Shown here piece after piece: positions 1-6,716 of a stretch of DNA of 11,667 nucleotides (its first letter is position 1; each line of letters starts with the position of its first letter). The notes below the pieces were generated by a model, which was not told the DNA's origin, did no database searches, and saw only the letters and a list, made by a program, of their open reading frames with translations. A program made the position numbers and the translations under genes. This stretch comes from Planctomycetaceae bacterium (GTDB lineage Bacteria; Planctomycetota; Planctomycetia; Pirellulales; UBA1268): positions 1-11,667 of the forward strand of contig JABHNP010000300.1 in the NCBI GenBank assembly GCA_018694455.1, written 5' to 3'.

Positions 1-39
1 AATGCAGTGGAAGTACTTGCTCTGATTGGAACCTCATGA
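1..39 (+). CDS. 3' end of an upstream gene (partial)
   Basis: Reading from base 1, the frame gives NAVEVLALIGTS followed by TGA at 37-39. The TGA overlaps the ATG of the next gene in the classic ATGA arrangement (36-39), which suggests translational coupling to a gene that begins outside the window. Only twelve residues are visible, so no family can be assigned. The alternative is that these bases are simply non-coding upstream sequence; the neat stop/start overlap is the only support. Confidence 0.4.
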   Translation, partial: NAVEVLALIGTS

Positions 40-536
40 AAAACGTACATTCTGGTGTTCGACCCTTGGTTATCCAATTGCTAGCGACTAGTTTCATGAC
101 CGGGCTCATCTGGTTTGTACAGGTTGTTCATTATCCTTTAATGGAGGGATGGCCTCACGATGACTTCGGAAGTTGGGAAGCGGCACATCGGGAGCATACC
201 GGACCGGTTGTTATCCCTCCCATGTTGATTGAAGGCGTCGTTGCAGTCTGGCTGCTTATGCATCGGCCACGGGGTGTCAATCCATTTTTACCTGTCCTCG
301 GGATCATTGCCTTACTGGGAATCTGGGGAAGCACGTTTTTTCTTCAGGTGCCATGCCATTTGCAGCTCTCTATGGGCTGGGACGCTCAAACACACCGTTT
401 TCTTGTCACTACGAATTGGGTTCGGACAATTCTCTGGTCATTCCGAATGGCCCTTTCTGTGGGGATGTTTTGGCAATTTTGGCTGCTGTTAAAGCCAGCC
501 TTGGCCGATCTTGCGTCTCCCCAGCAGGACTCCTAA
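36..536 (+). CDS. Four-helix integral membrane protein of unknown function
   Basis: A 166-residue protein with four likely transmembrane helices at about residues 11-31, 58-76, 83-103 and 130-152. I do not recognise the family with certainty; length and topology resemble small DUF1772-like membrane proteins, but that is only a resemblance. Polar residues stand out in or beside the helices: VVHYPL (H32), HREH (H51, H54), IEG (E66), CHLQLS (H108), H120 and TTNWVRT. These could form a metal, haem or quinone site, which is inference. The C-terminus is a short polar tail. The start overlaps the end of an upstream frame by four bases, and lpxD follows after a 62-bp gap, so it may be co-transcribed with the lipid A genes. 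No signal peptide separate from helix 1 is visible. Confidence 0.75.
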   Translation: MKNVHSGVRPLVIQLLATSFMTGLIWFVQVVHYPLMEGWPHDDFGSWEAAHREHTGPVVIPPMLIEGVVAVWLLMHRPRGVNPFLPVLGIIALLGIWGSTFFLQVPCHLQLSMGWDAQTHRFLVTTNWVRTILWSFRMALSVGMFWQFWLLLKPALADLASPQQDS

Positions 537-584
537 TCTCCCAGTTCATAGTCGCATAAAGATTGTGCTCGTACGGGTTTGGCC

Positions 585-591
585 AGGGAGG
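585..591 (+). promoter_or_regulatory. Ribosome binding site of lpxD
   Basis: AGGGAGG lies seven bases before the ATG at 599. It is the strongest Shine-Dalgarno match in this part of the window and it decides the start. A TTG at 563 in the same frame would place this motif inside the gene and adds twelve residues that do not look like LpxD. Confidence 0.75.
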
Positions 592-598
592 TTGCTGG

Positions 599-1675
599 AT
601 GTCTGTTTCCATTTCAAAGCTTGCAAAATTAGTCGATGGACAACTTGTTCAACCTTTTAGCAATACAGTCGAACTGAAGATTACATCCGCATCGACTCTT
701 GAGACAGCAACTGGATGTGCCATCACACTTGTAGACTCTGTTGAACGGTTACCAAGTTTGACCCAGAGTAATGCGGCCGCTGCTATTGTGCCGACAGGTG
801 CTGGACCACAGGACCGACCGACAATAGAAGTTTCTGATGTTCATCAGGCTTTTGCGATTATTATTCAGCACTTCCGTCCGCAACGTACTCAACGTCGTCT
901 TGGTGTAAGTCCACAAGCTGCAATAGATCCTTCAGCTCGACTCGCTGGTAATGTCGAAGTCCTACCACTAGCTTTCGTGGGTCCAGATGTTGAATTGGCC
1001 GAAGGTGTTGTGCTTCATCCAGGAGTTCGTATCGGTGCTGGCTGCAAAATTGGTGCTGGAACCACAATCTTTTCCAACGCCGTTCTCTATGACGATACAG
1101 TTGTTGGAAAAGATTGTATTATTCATTCAAATGCCGTTTTGGGAGCATATGGATTTGGGTACAAACCAGACTCAGCAGGGCTGAAACTTTCTTCTCAACT
1201 TGGTTGGGTTGAATTAGGTGATCATGTTGAAGTTGGTGCCGGAACAACAATTGATCGTGGAACGTATGGGCCGACGATCATTGGTAGTGGGACCAAAATC
1301 GATAATCTCGTCATGATTGCTCATAACTGTCGGATTGGCCAACACAACATGATTTGCTCTCAGGTGGGTGTGGCAGGAAGTACAAGTACTGGTGAATGGG
1401 TCATCATGGCCGGTCAATGTGGCCTACGGGATCATATTCATATCGGTGATGGTGCAGTATTAGGCGCACGATCAGGTGTTTCGAATGACGTACCTGCGAA
1501 ACAGACGGTGCTTGGTGAACCAGCCATTGACCTCAAACAGCGGAAGTTACAACTCGCATCGATGTCAAAGCTTCCTGAGATGCGCAAGCAGGTGAAGCGA
1601 CTTCTCAAACGGGTCGAAGAATTAGAGCAAGGCTCTCGAGCATCAACCGACGAGTCGTCCTCAAAAGCAGCCTAA
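599..1675 (+). CDS. lpxD: UDP-3-O-(3-hydroxyacyl)glucosamine N-acyltransferase LpxD
   Basis: LpxD transfers a 3-hydroxyacyl chain from acyl carrier protein to the 2-amino group of UDP-3-O-acylglucosamine, the third step of lipid A synthesis, in the cytoplasm as a trimer. The 358 residues have the family layout. An N-terminal uridine-binding domain (about 1-100) is followed by a left-handed beta-helix of hexapeptide repeats (about 105-300), with repeats such as VRIGAG, CKIGAG and VEVGAG. The C-terminal helix (about 305-345) is charged and coiled-coil-like. The catalytic histidine is visible as H242 in the NLVMIAHNCRIG segment, and the family signature around GAYGFGYKPD and GAGTTIDRGTYG is intact. 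Length is slightly above E. coli LpxD (341). The start at 599 was chosen for its AGGGAGG Shine-Dalgarno. lpxI follows after 72 bp, so the two lipid A steps are probably co-expressed. Confidence 0.96.
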   Translation: MSVSISKLAKLVDGQLVQPFSNTVELKITSASTLETATGCAITLVDSVERLPSLTQSNAAAAIVPTGAGPQDRPTIEVSDVHQAFAIIIQHFRPQRTQRRLGVSPQAAIDPSARLAGNVEVLPLAFVGPDVELAEGVVLHPGVRIGAGCKIGAGTTIFSNAVLYDDTVVGKDCIIHSNAVLGAYGFGYKPDSAGLKLSSQLGWVELGDHVEVGAGTTIDRGTYGPTIIGSGTKIDNLVMIAHNCRIGQHNMICSQVGVAGSTSTGEWVIMAGQCGLRDHIHIGDGAVLGARSGVSNDVPAKQTVLGEPAIDLKQRKLQLASMSKLPEMRKQVKRLLKRVEELEQGSRASTDESSSKAA

Positions 1676-1747
1676 AATGGAGTTCTGAAAGAAAATCTTT
1701 TGAACGAGTGTTTTTAAATCGCCAGATGAAGAGTAGCCGATAGCATA

Positions 1748-2677
1748 ATGAAAGCCGTGTCCGGAGATGATCCTGAATTACCATCACTCGATGGAGAACT
1801 GGTCGGCATTCTTGCGGGCTGGGGACGCTTTCCAATAGCTACCGCTGAAGCAATTCGTAGACGTGGTGGTCGGGTTGCAATTTTAACGATCCGATACCAT
1901 GCCGAAGAATCACTAGAAGATATAGCCGATGTGTATGGAGAAGTCGGTGTAGCCGAAATTGGAAAAGCGATTGAATTCTTTCGGCGAAACGGTGTGCGTC
2001 GAGCAACAATGGCTGGTAAAATCCATAAAAAGAAACTTTTTTGTCGATTTGGATGGCTGCGGCACCTTCCTGACTGGCAGGGATTAAAAACATTCTGGCC
2101 ACATCTTGTAAGCCGTAGTAAAGATAACCGAGATGACTCACTTCTTGGAGCAATCGCGGTTGCGTTTGAGAAGTCTGAAATTCGTATTTGTCCGGCGACA
2201 GATTTTGCTCCAGAACTTCTGGCTACTGAAGGTGTACTGGCGGGCAAGCCTTTATCAAAACGTCGGATGTCCGATGTTATTTTTGGATGGCGACTCGCAA
2301 AAGAACTTGGGCGTCTCGATATTGGGCAAACAGTTGTGGTGAAAAACCAAGCACCAATTGCTCTTGAAGCAATTGAGGGTACCGACGAGTGTATTCGAAG
2401 AGCTGGTCATCTCTGTCGTTCTGGTGGCATGACGGTTGTGAAAGTTGCAAAGCCTCAGCAGGATGAGCGATTTGATATGCCTACCATTGGTATCGGAACA
2501 CTCCAGTCAATTCGAGCAGCAGGAGGCAAAGTGCTCGTCATTGAGGCCGAAAAAACAATTCTTGTTGATCAAGAGCAGATTGCTGCATATGCGAGTCGTT
2601 GTGGCATAACTGTTGTGAGTTGTTACGACGTTGCTGGGGTGCCATTGTTGGAAAAACCTCGCTATCGCATCGCCTAA
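1748..2677 (+). CDS. lpxI: UDP-2,3-diacylglucosamine pyrophosphohydrolase LpxI (DUF1009 family)
   Basis: LpxI hydrolyses UDP-2,3-diacylglucosamine to lipid X and UMP, replacing LpxH in lineages that lack it. The protein has 309 residues, a little longer than usual, with an N-terminal stretch of about 15 extra residues. The N-terminal domain begins with LVGILAGWGRFPIATAEA and includes RRATMAGKIHKKKLF. The C-terminal catalytic domain shows LDIGQTVVVKN, ALEAIEGTDECIRRAG, VKVAKPQQDERFDMPTIG and a final ILVDQEQIAAYASRCGI segment, all family hallmarks. D213 of EGTD probably corresponds to the essential aspartate known from Caulobacter LpxI; that equivalence is my alignment by eye. The start lacks a clear Shine-Dalgarno. 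It sits directly downstream of lpxD, although the product of LpxD must first pass to the LpxI substrate by acyl transfer, so the pair brackets one pathway step. Confidence 0.95.
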   Translation: MKAVSGDDPELPSLDGELVGILAGWGRFPIATAEAIRRRGGRVAILTIRYHAEESLEDIADVYGEVGVAEIGKAIEFFRRNGVRRATMAGKIHKKKLFCRFGWLRHLPDWQGLKTFWPHLVSRSKDNRDDSLLGAIAVAFEKSEIRICPATDFAPELLATEGVLAGKPLSKRRMSDVIFGWRLAKELGRLDIGQTVVVKNQAPIALEAIEGTDECIRRAGHLCRSGGMTVVKVAKPQQDERFDMPTIGIGTLQSIRAAGGKVLVIEAEKTILVDQEQIAAYASRCGITVVSCYDVAGVPLLEKPRYRIA

Positions 2678-2716
2678 ATGCTTCGCTTTTCAGTGTCATG
2701 AATATAGACTTAAAGA

Positions 2717-3505
2717 ATGTCTATTCTATTACTGTCACAATATATGCGGATCGTTTTTCAAGTAGTTCTTTTTATACTCGGTTTAACTGCAGTATCGGTC
2801 TCAGCTGACGATGCTCTCCGAGATAAGAAGTCAGAGACCGCCTCGGGGCGGACATTGGCAGTTGATCTCAGAATTGATCGAACTGTTGAAATTCCTCCGT
2901 CTCAAACGCATTACATGGGTCGTGAGATTGCTCAAACAATGCACTACACAGGAGCACCGTGGCTTGTTCGTGAAAGTCGTCAACGTGAAGAAGACTGTCG
3001 CCTTCTCCTTGAAGCACTTCAAATAAAACCAGGACAAACAGTCTGTGATCTCGGTTGTGGTAATGGCTTTTATACCCTCGAATTAGCGCGACGTGTTGGG
3101 CCTGAAGGCACAGTGTACGCGGTTGACATTCAGCCGCAGATGCTGCGACTCCTTGTTACGCGGGCTCGGCAAGAAAAACTTTTTAACATTCAACCAGTCC
3201 TTGGGACATTCATCGATCCTCGATTACCCAAAGGGAAGGTTGATCTTGTATTTTGTGTTGATGTTTACCATGAGTTTTCTCATCCTGAAGCAATGCTTGC
3301 ACGGATTCGTGAAAGCCTTTCACTTGGTGGGCAAATTGTTCTTGCGGAGTTCCGTGGGGAGGATGCCGAAGTCCCAATCAAGCCACTTCACAAGATGACA
3401 AAAGCACAGGTAAAGAAAGAACTAGAGCCCAATGGTTTTGTGCTCGAGCGTGAATTTGATGAGTTGCCTTGGCAGCACCTGATGTTTTTTGGTTTGCAGA
3501 AATAA
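2717..3505 (+). CDS. Probably exported class I SAM-dependent methyltransferase
   Basis: A 262-residue protein with a Rossmann-fold methyltransferase domain. Motif I is VCDLGCGNGFYT (residues about 109-120), the acidic residue binding the ribose of SAM is D137 in VYAVDI, and a VDLVFCVDVYHEF segment forms the later strand. Ahead of the fold is a conserved-looking stretch, YMGREIAQTMHYTGAPWLVR. The substrate is not evident. The N-terminus is unexpected: residues 10-30 (MRIVFQVVLFILG through VSVSA) form a hydrophobic signal peptide with a likely cleavage site after A30 (VSA-DD), so the enzyme may act outside the cytoplasm. An alternative start at M10 (2744) gives a cleaner signal peptide but has no better ribosome binding site. 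It follows lpxI after 39 bp and converges on the DCC gene. Confidence 0.85.
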   Translation: MSILLLSQYMRIVFQVVLFILGLTAVSVSADDALRDKKSETASGRTLAVDLRIDRTVEIPPSQTHYMGREIAQTMHYTGAPWLVRESRQREEDCRLLLEALQIKPGQTVCDLGCGNGFYTLELARRVGPEGTVYAVDIQPQMLRLLVTRARQEKLFNIQPVLGTFIDPRLPKGKVDLVFCVDVYHEFSHPEAMLARIRESLSLGGQIVLAEFRGEDAEVPIKPLHKMTKAQVKKELEPNGFVLEREFDELPWQHLMFFGLQK

Positions 3506-3531
3506 GAAGGCAGCACAAAGCCTATTTCTGC
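3496..3531. terminator. Hairpin shared by two convergent genes, possible bidirectional terminator
   Basis: GCAGAAATA (3496-3504) is perfectly complementary to TATTTCTGC (3523-3531). Inside, GGC (3509-3511) can pair with GCC (3520-3522) after a small bulge, leaving an eight-base loop. The repeat covers the TAA stop of the + strand methyltransferase and the TAG stop of the - strand DCC gene. No long U-run follows on either strand, so intrinsic termination is inferred mainly from position between convergent genes. Confidence 0.45.
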
Positions 3532-3926
3532 GGTAGCTGACAGCTTCCTTCGTCACATCTGCCAGCGATCCACAGTCGTCGCTTTGCCACAAATGCATAG
3601 AGCCAATTCCAGATCGGCAGTGTTCCTGGAATATGCAAAAGAAGAGCGAGCGGCCAGAGCAGCGGAAGTTTTCGGGAGAGATAACGAACTGCAACGGCAC
3701 CACCACGGGCATTCCCTTGGGTATCAATCACAAACATTTGTTCTTGTAGCTGCTCGGAAGAAAGTTCCGGAAAATCGATCAAAACACTTGATTCATGTAG
3801 GGATGTGTAGATGAAGCGACGCCACACATCGAGTGAACGAAGGATAGCAATTTGACGCTGGCAGAAACGACACTCTCCATCAAAAAGAACAGTGTCGTGT
3901 GCCGGATGCTTGCTCGTGATGATCAT
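3522..3926 (-). CDS. DCC family thiol-disulfide oxidoreductase-like protein (DUF393)
   Basis: A 134-residue protein of the DCC (DUF393) family, named for its DxxCxxC motif. Here the motif is D16-G-E-C19-R-F-C22 within VLFDGECRFC, close to the N-terminus as usual. The family has a thioredoxin-like fold and a proposed redox role, but substrates are not established. Residues about 86-112 are hydrophobic (LPLLWPLALLLHIPG...), a typical family feature rather than a sure membrane helix. Two more cysteines (C124, C129) lie near the C-terminus. The frame remains open upstream to a possible start at 4049, but the extra 41 residues do not look like this family and would overlap the neighbouring gene. 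The ATG at 3926 matches family length. It lies downstream of the small membrane protein and ftsH on the same strand. Confidence 0.85.
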   Translation of the reverse strand: MIITSKHPAHDTVLFDGECRFCQRQIAILRSLDVWRRFIYTSLHESSVLIDFPELSSEQLQEQMFVIDTQGNARGGAVAVRYLSRKLPLLWPLALLLHIPGTLPIWNWLYAFVAKRRLWIAGRCDEGSCQLPQK

Positions 3927-4015
3927 TATAAATCGCAGATTTCCGGACACTTTTTGTGAAACCAGCCGGGCGGATTGAAGAAACCAGGTAGTGTTTTTAT
4001 TCCCAGGAGGTGTTT

Positions 4016-4228
4016 TTATTCTTTGATTAGACCATTTGGAAGGGTGCATAAATTAAGGATCGTAATGGCTCCTCCTGAGATAAGTAGCCACGGAGCCCAT
4101 TCCGGTGCAGATATTGAATCCCCAGTTCCTCCTGCCAGTGGTACAACCACAGCCGAATCAATAAAGAGAAGTTCAATACCTATTAACGTAGCGAAGATTC
4201 CAATCGCCAGAAAGATACTTTTCCACAT
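4016..4228 (-). CDS. Small two-helix membrane protein, conserved-looking, unknown function
   Basis: A 70-residue protein with two hydrophobic segments, about residues 3-24 (KSIFLAIGIFATLIGIELLF) and 47-62 (PWLLISGGAITILNLC), joined by a short loop containing APEWAPW. The pattern of an N-terminal MWKS, an acidic residue in the first helix, and a WAPW motif before the second helix resembles small hypothetical proteins I associate with planctomycetes; I cannot verify this. The function is unknown. A weak AGG lies nine bases before the start. It sits between ftsH (172 bp upstream) and the DCC gene (89 bp downstream) on the same strand and could be part of that unit. Confidence 0.65.
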   Translation of the reverse strand: MWKSIFLAIGIFATLIGIELLFIDSAVVVPLAGGTGDSISAPEWAPWLLISGGAITILNLCTLPNGLIKE

Positions 4229-4400
4229 AATGCAGCCTGAGAGTCAAACCTTCCACCAGTGCGATAGTCTCCGTGCCATCGCCTCTCAATAAATATCGAC
4301 TAACTGGGGAACCATGCTAGAGAAGCCATGCCCATCGGGCAACCTAAACCGTCTGTGACAATAATTCAGGCTCTCTTATCTTCCTGATCAACAACAGCTT

Positions 4401-6542
4401 TTATTGACCAGCAGCAGCATCAGTTGATTGATCATCCTCTACTTCATTTGGTGTCTGTGCTGTGCCAGCACGATGTTCAGCCGTCGTTCCTGGCACAAGT
4501 TGAGGCTTTCCGCTGGTTGTTTCAATAATCTCTCTGAGGTCATTGCCATCAATAACTTCTGCTTCAATCAATCGACTTGTAATTGATTCAAGTGATGTGT
4601 GACGGGTCTGTAATATCTGACGGACCTGAACAATGGATGTATCAATAATGCGGCGAACTTCTTCATCGATTTCGCGGGCAGTCTCTTCACTATGGCTGCG
4701 AGTTGGGCCGAAGTCAGTGCCTCCACCAGTCAGAAAAGGTGAACGCTGGCTTTCCCTGTAATTCACTCGACCCAATTGGCTCATACCATAGTCCATCACC
4801 ATTGAGCGAGCGATTTCACTTGCTCGCTCCAAGTCATTCTGAGCACCCGTGGAAATATCTTGATAGACCATTTCTTCGGCGATCGTACCAGCGAGGAGAA
4901 CCTGGATTCGACTTTCAAGCTCACTCTGTGTGAGAAGATAGCGATCGTCCTCTGGACGCTGCATGGTGTACCCCAAGGCTGCAAAGCCACGAGGTATGAT
5001 GGAAACTTTATGGATTGGATCAGTATTCGGGAGAGAATAAGCCACCAAGGCATGTGCTGCTTCGTGATACGCTACACGTTTCTTTTCATCTTCATGAATC
5101 ACACGTTTCTTTTTTTCCAGACCAGCGGCACCGCGTTCAACAGCCTCATTAAACTCTTCCATGCCCACAGATTTTTTGTTGTTGCGAGCGGCAAGTAATG
5201 CAGCCTCATTCACAAGGTTGGCAAGATCTGCCCCACATAAACCAGATGTGATACGAGCTACCTGTTCGATATTAACTTTTGGATCAAGTTTCACATTAAG
5301 AACATGAACCCTCAGGATTGCCTCACGGCCGCGAACATCAGGCCGGTCAACAAGAACATGACGGTCGAACCGGCCCGGTCGAAGCAATGCAGGGTCAAGT
5401 GTCTCTGGGCGATTGGTAGCTGCCATTACAATAACACCGGAATTGCTACCGAATCCATCCATTTCAACCAGCAATGCGTTGAGTGTTTGTTCCCGCTCAT
5501 CATGCCCACCGACTACACTCGAACCCCGTGTCTTCCCAAGTGCATCAAGTTCATCGATGAAAATAATACTCGGGCTTTTTTGTGCAGCCTGTTGAAACAT
5601 GTCACGAACACGGGCGGCTCCGACACCAACAAACATTTCAACGAAGTCACTTCCGGAAAGTCCAAAGAAAGGAACGCCAGCTTCACCAGCAATTGCCTTT
5701 GCAAGAAGTGTCTTGCCAGTTCCTGGAGGGCCGACAAGCAAAACACCTTTCGGGATATGACCGCCAAGCACCTGATATTTTTCAGGGCTTCGAAGGAATT
5801 CAACAACTTCTCGTAGCTCATCGACAGCTTCATCGATTCCTGCAACATCATCAAAGCTTATGCCGAGGTCTTCTTGCGCATACATTTTGCCACGACTGCG
5901 GCCGAATGCCATTGGGCTTCCAGCGCCTCCAAGTCGTCGCACCATCAGGAAAAATCCTAATGCAAGCAGTCCGGTCAACACTAGCATTGGCATCCAGTTC
6001 CGCCATGGGCTTGGTGGATCTTCGTACCTGTAATCCACTTTGTTGAGATCTAATAATTTTGAAAGCTGTCCTTCGGAGTTTTCACTTGGCAGTTTGGCGG
6101 TTTGAAATCGCAACTGTTCACCTTGAGCATTACCACCCGCTTTCAATCGACCATCATCAATAGGTCGTAGCCCACCTCGTCCATTGCCTCCCGGTAACGG
6201 AACTTTTCGCAGTGTGCCAGTGACTTCAAATGCTCCGATCACAACGTCATTGATTGAGCAGAATCGGGAAACGAGTGGAGATCCTTTGGCTGTTTCGCCT
6301 GTGATAACTTCTACAAATCGTGGCGAGCCAGTTTGATCTTCTTCCTCACCTGCAGCACGAATGAGTCGCTCAAGGTCGGTATAGCTAAGCTGTACTTTTT
6401 GGCCGTTACTAAAAAGACTTGCTGCAAAAAGGCCAGCAACAGCCACAGCAACAAGCGACCAAACGAGATTCGAGCCACCGAAAGCCTGTTTTCGGTCGCC
6501 TGAACGCCGATTAGGGTCCTTCTCAGTATTTTTTTGATTCAT
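4401..6542 (-). CDS. ftsH: ATP-dependent zinc metalloprotease FtsH
   Basis: FtsH is a hexameric membrane-anchored AAA+ protease that degrades misfolded membrane proteins and some regulators. The 713 residues show a first transmembrane helix (about 26-45), a long periplasmic part (about 46-183), and a second helix (about 184-201). The AAA+ domain has Walker A GPPGTGKT (271-278), Walker B IIFIDELDA (D330, E331) and the second region of homology ending in GRFDR with arginine fingers R391 and R394. The protease domain has HEAAH (H493, E494, H497), with D570 in NDLERAS as the likely third zinc ligand. All key residues are present. It is longer than E. coli FtsH (644), mainly through the periplasmic region, which includes a glycine-rich stretch near 115-140. 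The acidic, polar C-terminal tail looks disordered. It is divergent from dxr, with a 174-bp intergenic region and no strong Shine-Dalgarno. Confidence 0.97.
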   Translation of the reverse strand: MNQKNTEKDPNRRSGDRKQAFGGSNLVWSLVAVAVAGLFAASLFSNGQKVQLSYTDLERLIRAAGEEEDQTGSPRFVEVITGETAKGSPLVSRFCSINDVVIGAFEVTGTLRKVPLPGGNGRGGLRPIDDGRLKAGGNAQGEQLRFQTAKLPSENSEGQLSKLLDLNKVDYRYEDPPSPWRNWMPMLVLTGLLALGFFLMVRRLGGAGSPMAFGRSRGKMYAQEDLGISFDDVAGIDEAVDELREVVEFLRSPEKYQVLGGHIPKGVLLVGPPGTGKTLLAKAIAGEAGVPFFGLSGSDFVEMFVGVGAARVRDMFQQAAQKSPSIIFIDELDALGKTRGSSVVGGHDEREQTLNALLVEMDGFGSNSGVIVMAATNRPETLDPALLRPGRFDRHVLVDRPDVRGREAILRVHVLNVKLDPKVNIEQVARITSGLCGADLANLVNEAALLAARNNKKSVGMEEFNEAVERGAAGLEKKKRVIHEDEKKRVAYHEAAHALVAYSLPNTDPIHKVSIIPRGFAALGYTMQRPEDDRYLLTQSELESRIQVLLAGTIAEEMVYQDISTGAQNDLERASEIARSMVMDYGMSQLGRVNYRESQRSPFLTGGGTDFGPTRSHSEETAREIDEEVRRIIDTSIVQVRQILQTRHTSLESITSRLIEAEVIDGNDLREIIETTSGKPQLVPGTTAEHRAGTAQTPNEVEDDQSTDAAAGQ

Positions 6543-6716
6543 ATGACGAAATGTCGCAATCGTTTCATTTTTAGAGGCAACAAAGCATTACCCCCTATCG
6601 TAGGCTCGAAAGAAGCCCGCGACAAATGAGTTGCATGGCATCCGGGGACAGGAGTGCGTAAACTAGGAATCTCCGTATTTTGACGTGTTTTCATATCTTT
6701 CCAGATTGACCTGTCC

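Noticed and set aside
563..598. Upstream TTG start for lpxD
   Set aside because: The added residues (MCSYGFGQGGCW) do not resemble LpxD and the strong AGGGAGG lies just before the ATG at 599.
1714..2247. 177-codon open frame on the - strand opposite lpxI
   Set aside because: Serine- and arginine-rich shadow of a gene with clear family motifs on the other strand; no ribosome binding site or family match.
3927..4049. Longer N-terminus for the DCC protein
   Set aside because: The extension would overlap the small membrane protein gene and is not family-like; DCC proteins place the DxxCxxC motif near the start, as with the ATG at 3926.
4329..4341. Hairpin TGCCC-ATC-GGGCA downstream of ftsH
   Set aside because: Only a five-base stem with a three-base loop and no U-run, about 60 bp past the ftsH stop; too weak to call a terminator.
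5304..5816. 170-codon open frame on the + strand opposite ftsH
   Set aside because: It lies entirely antisense to the AAA+ domain of ftsH, has no recognisable motif, and is explained by the codon pattern of ftsH.
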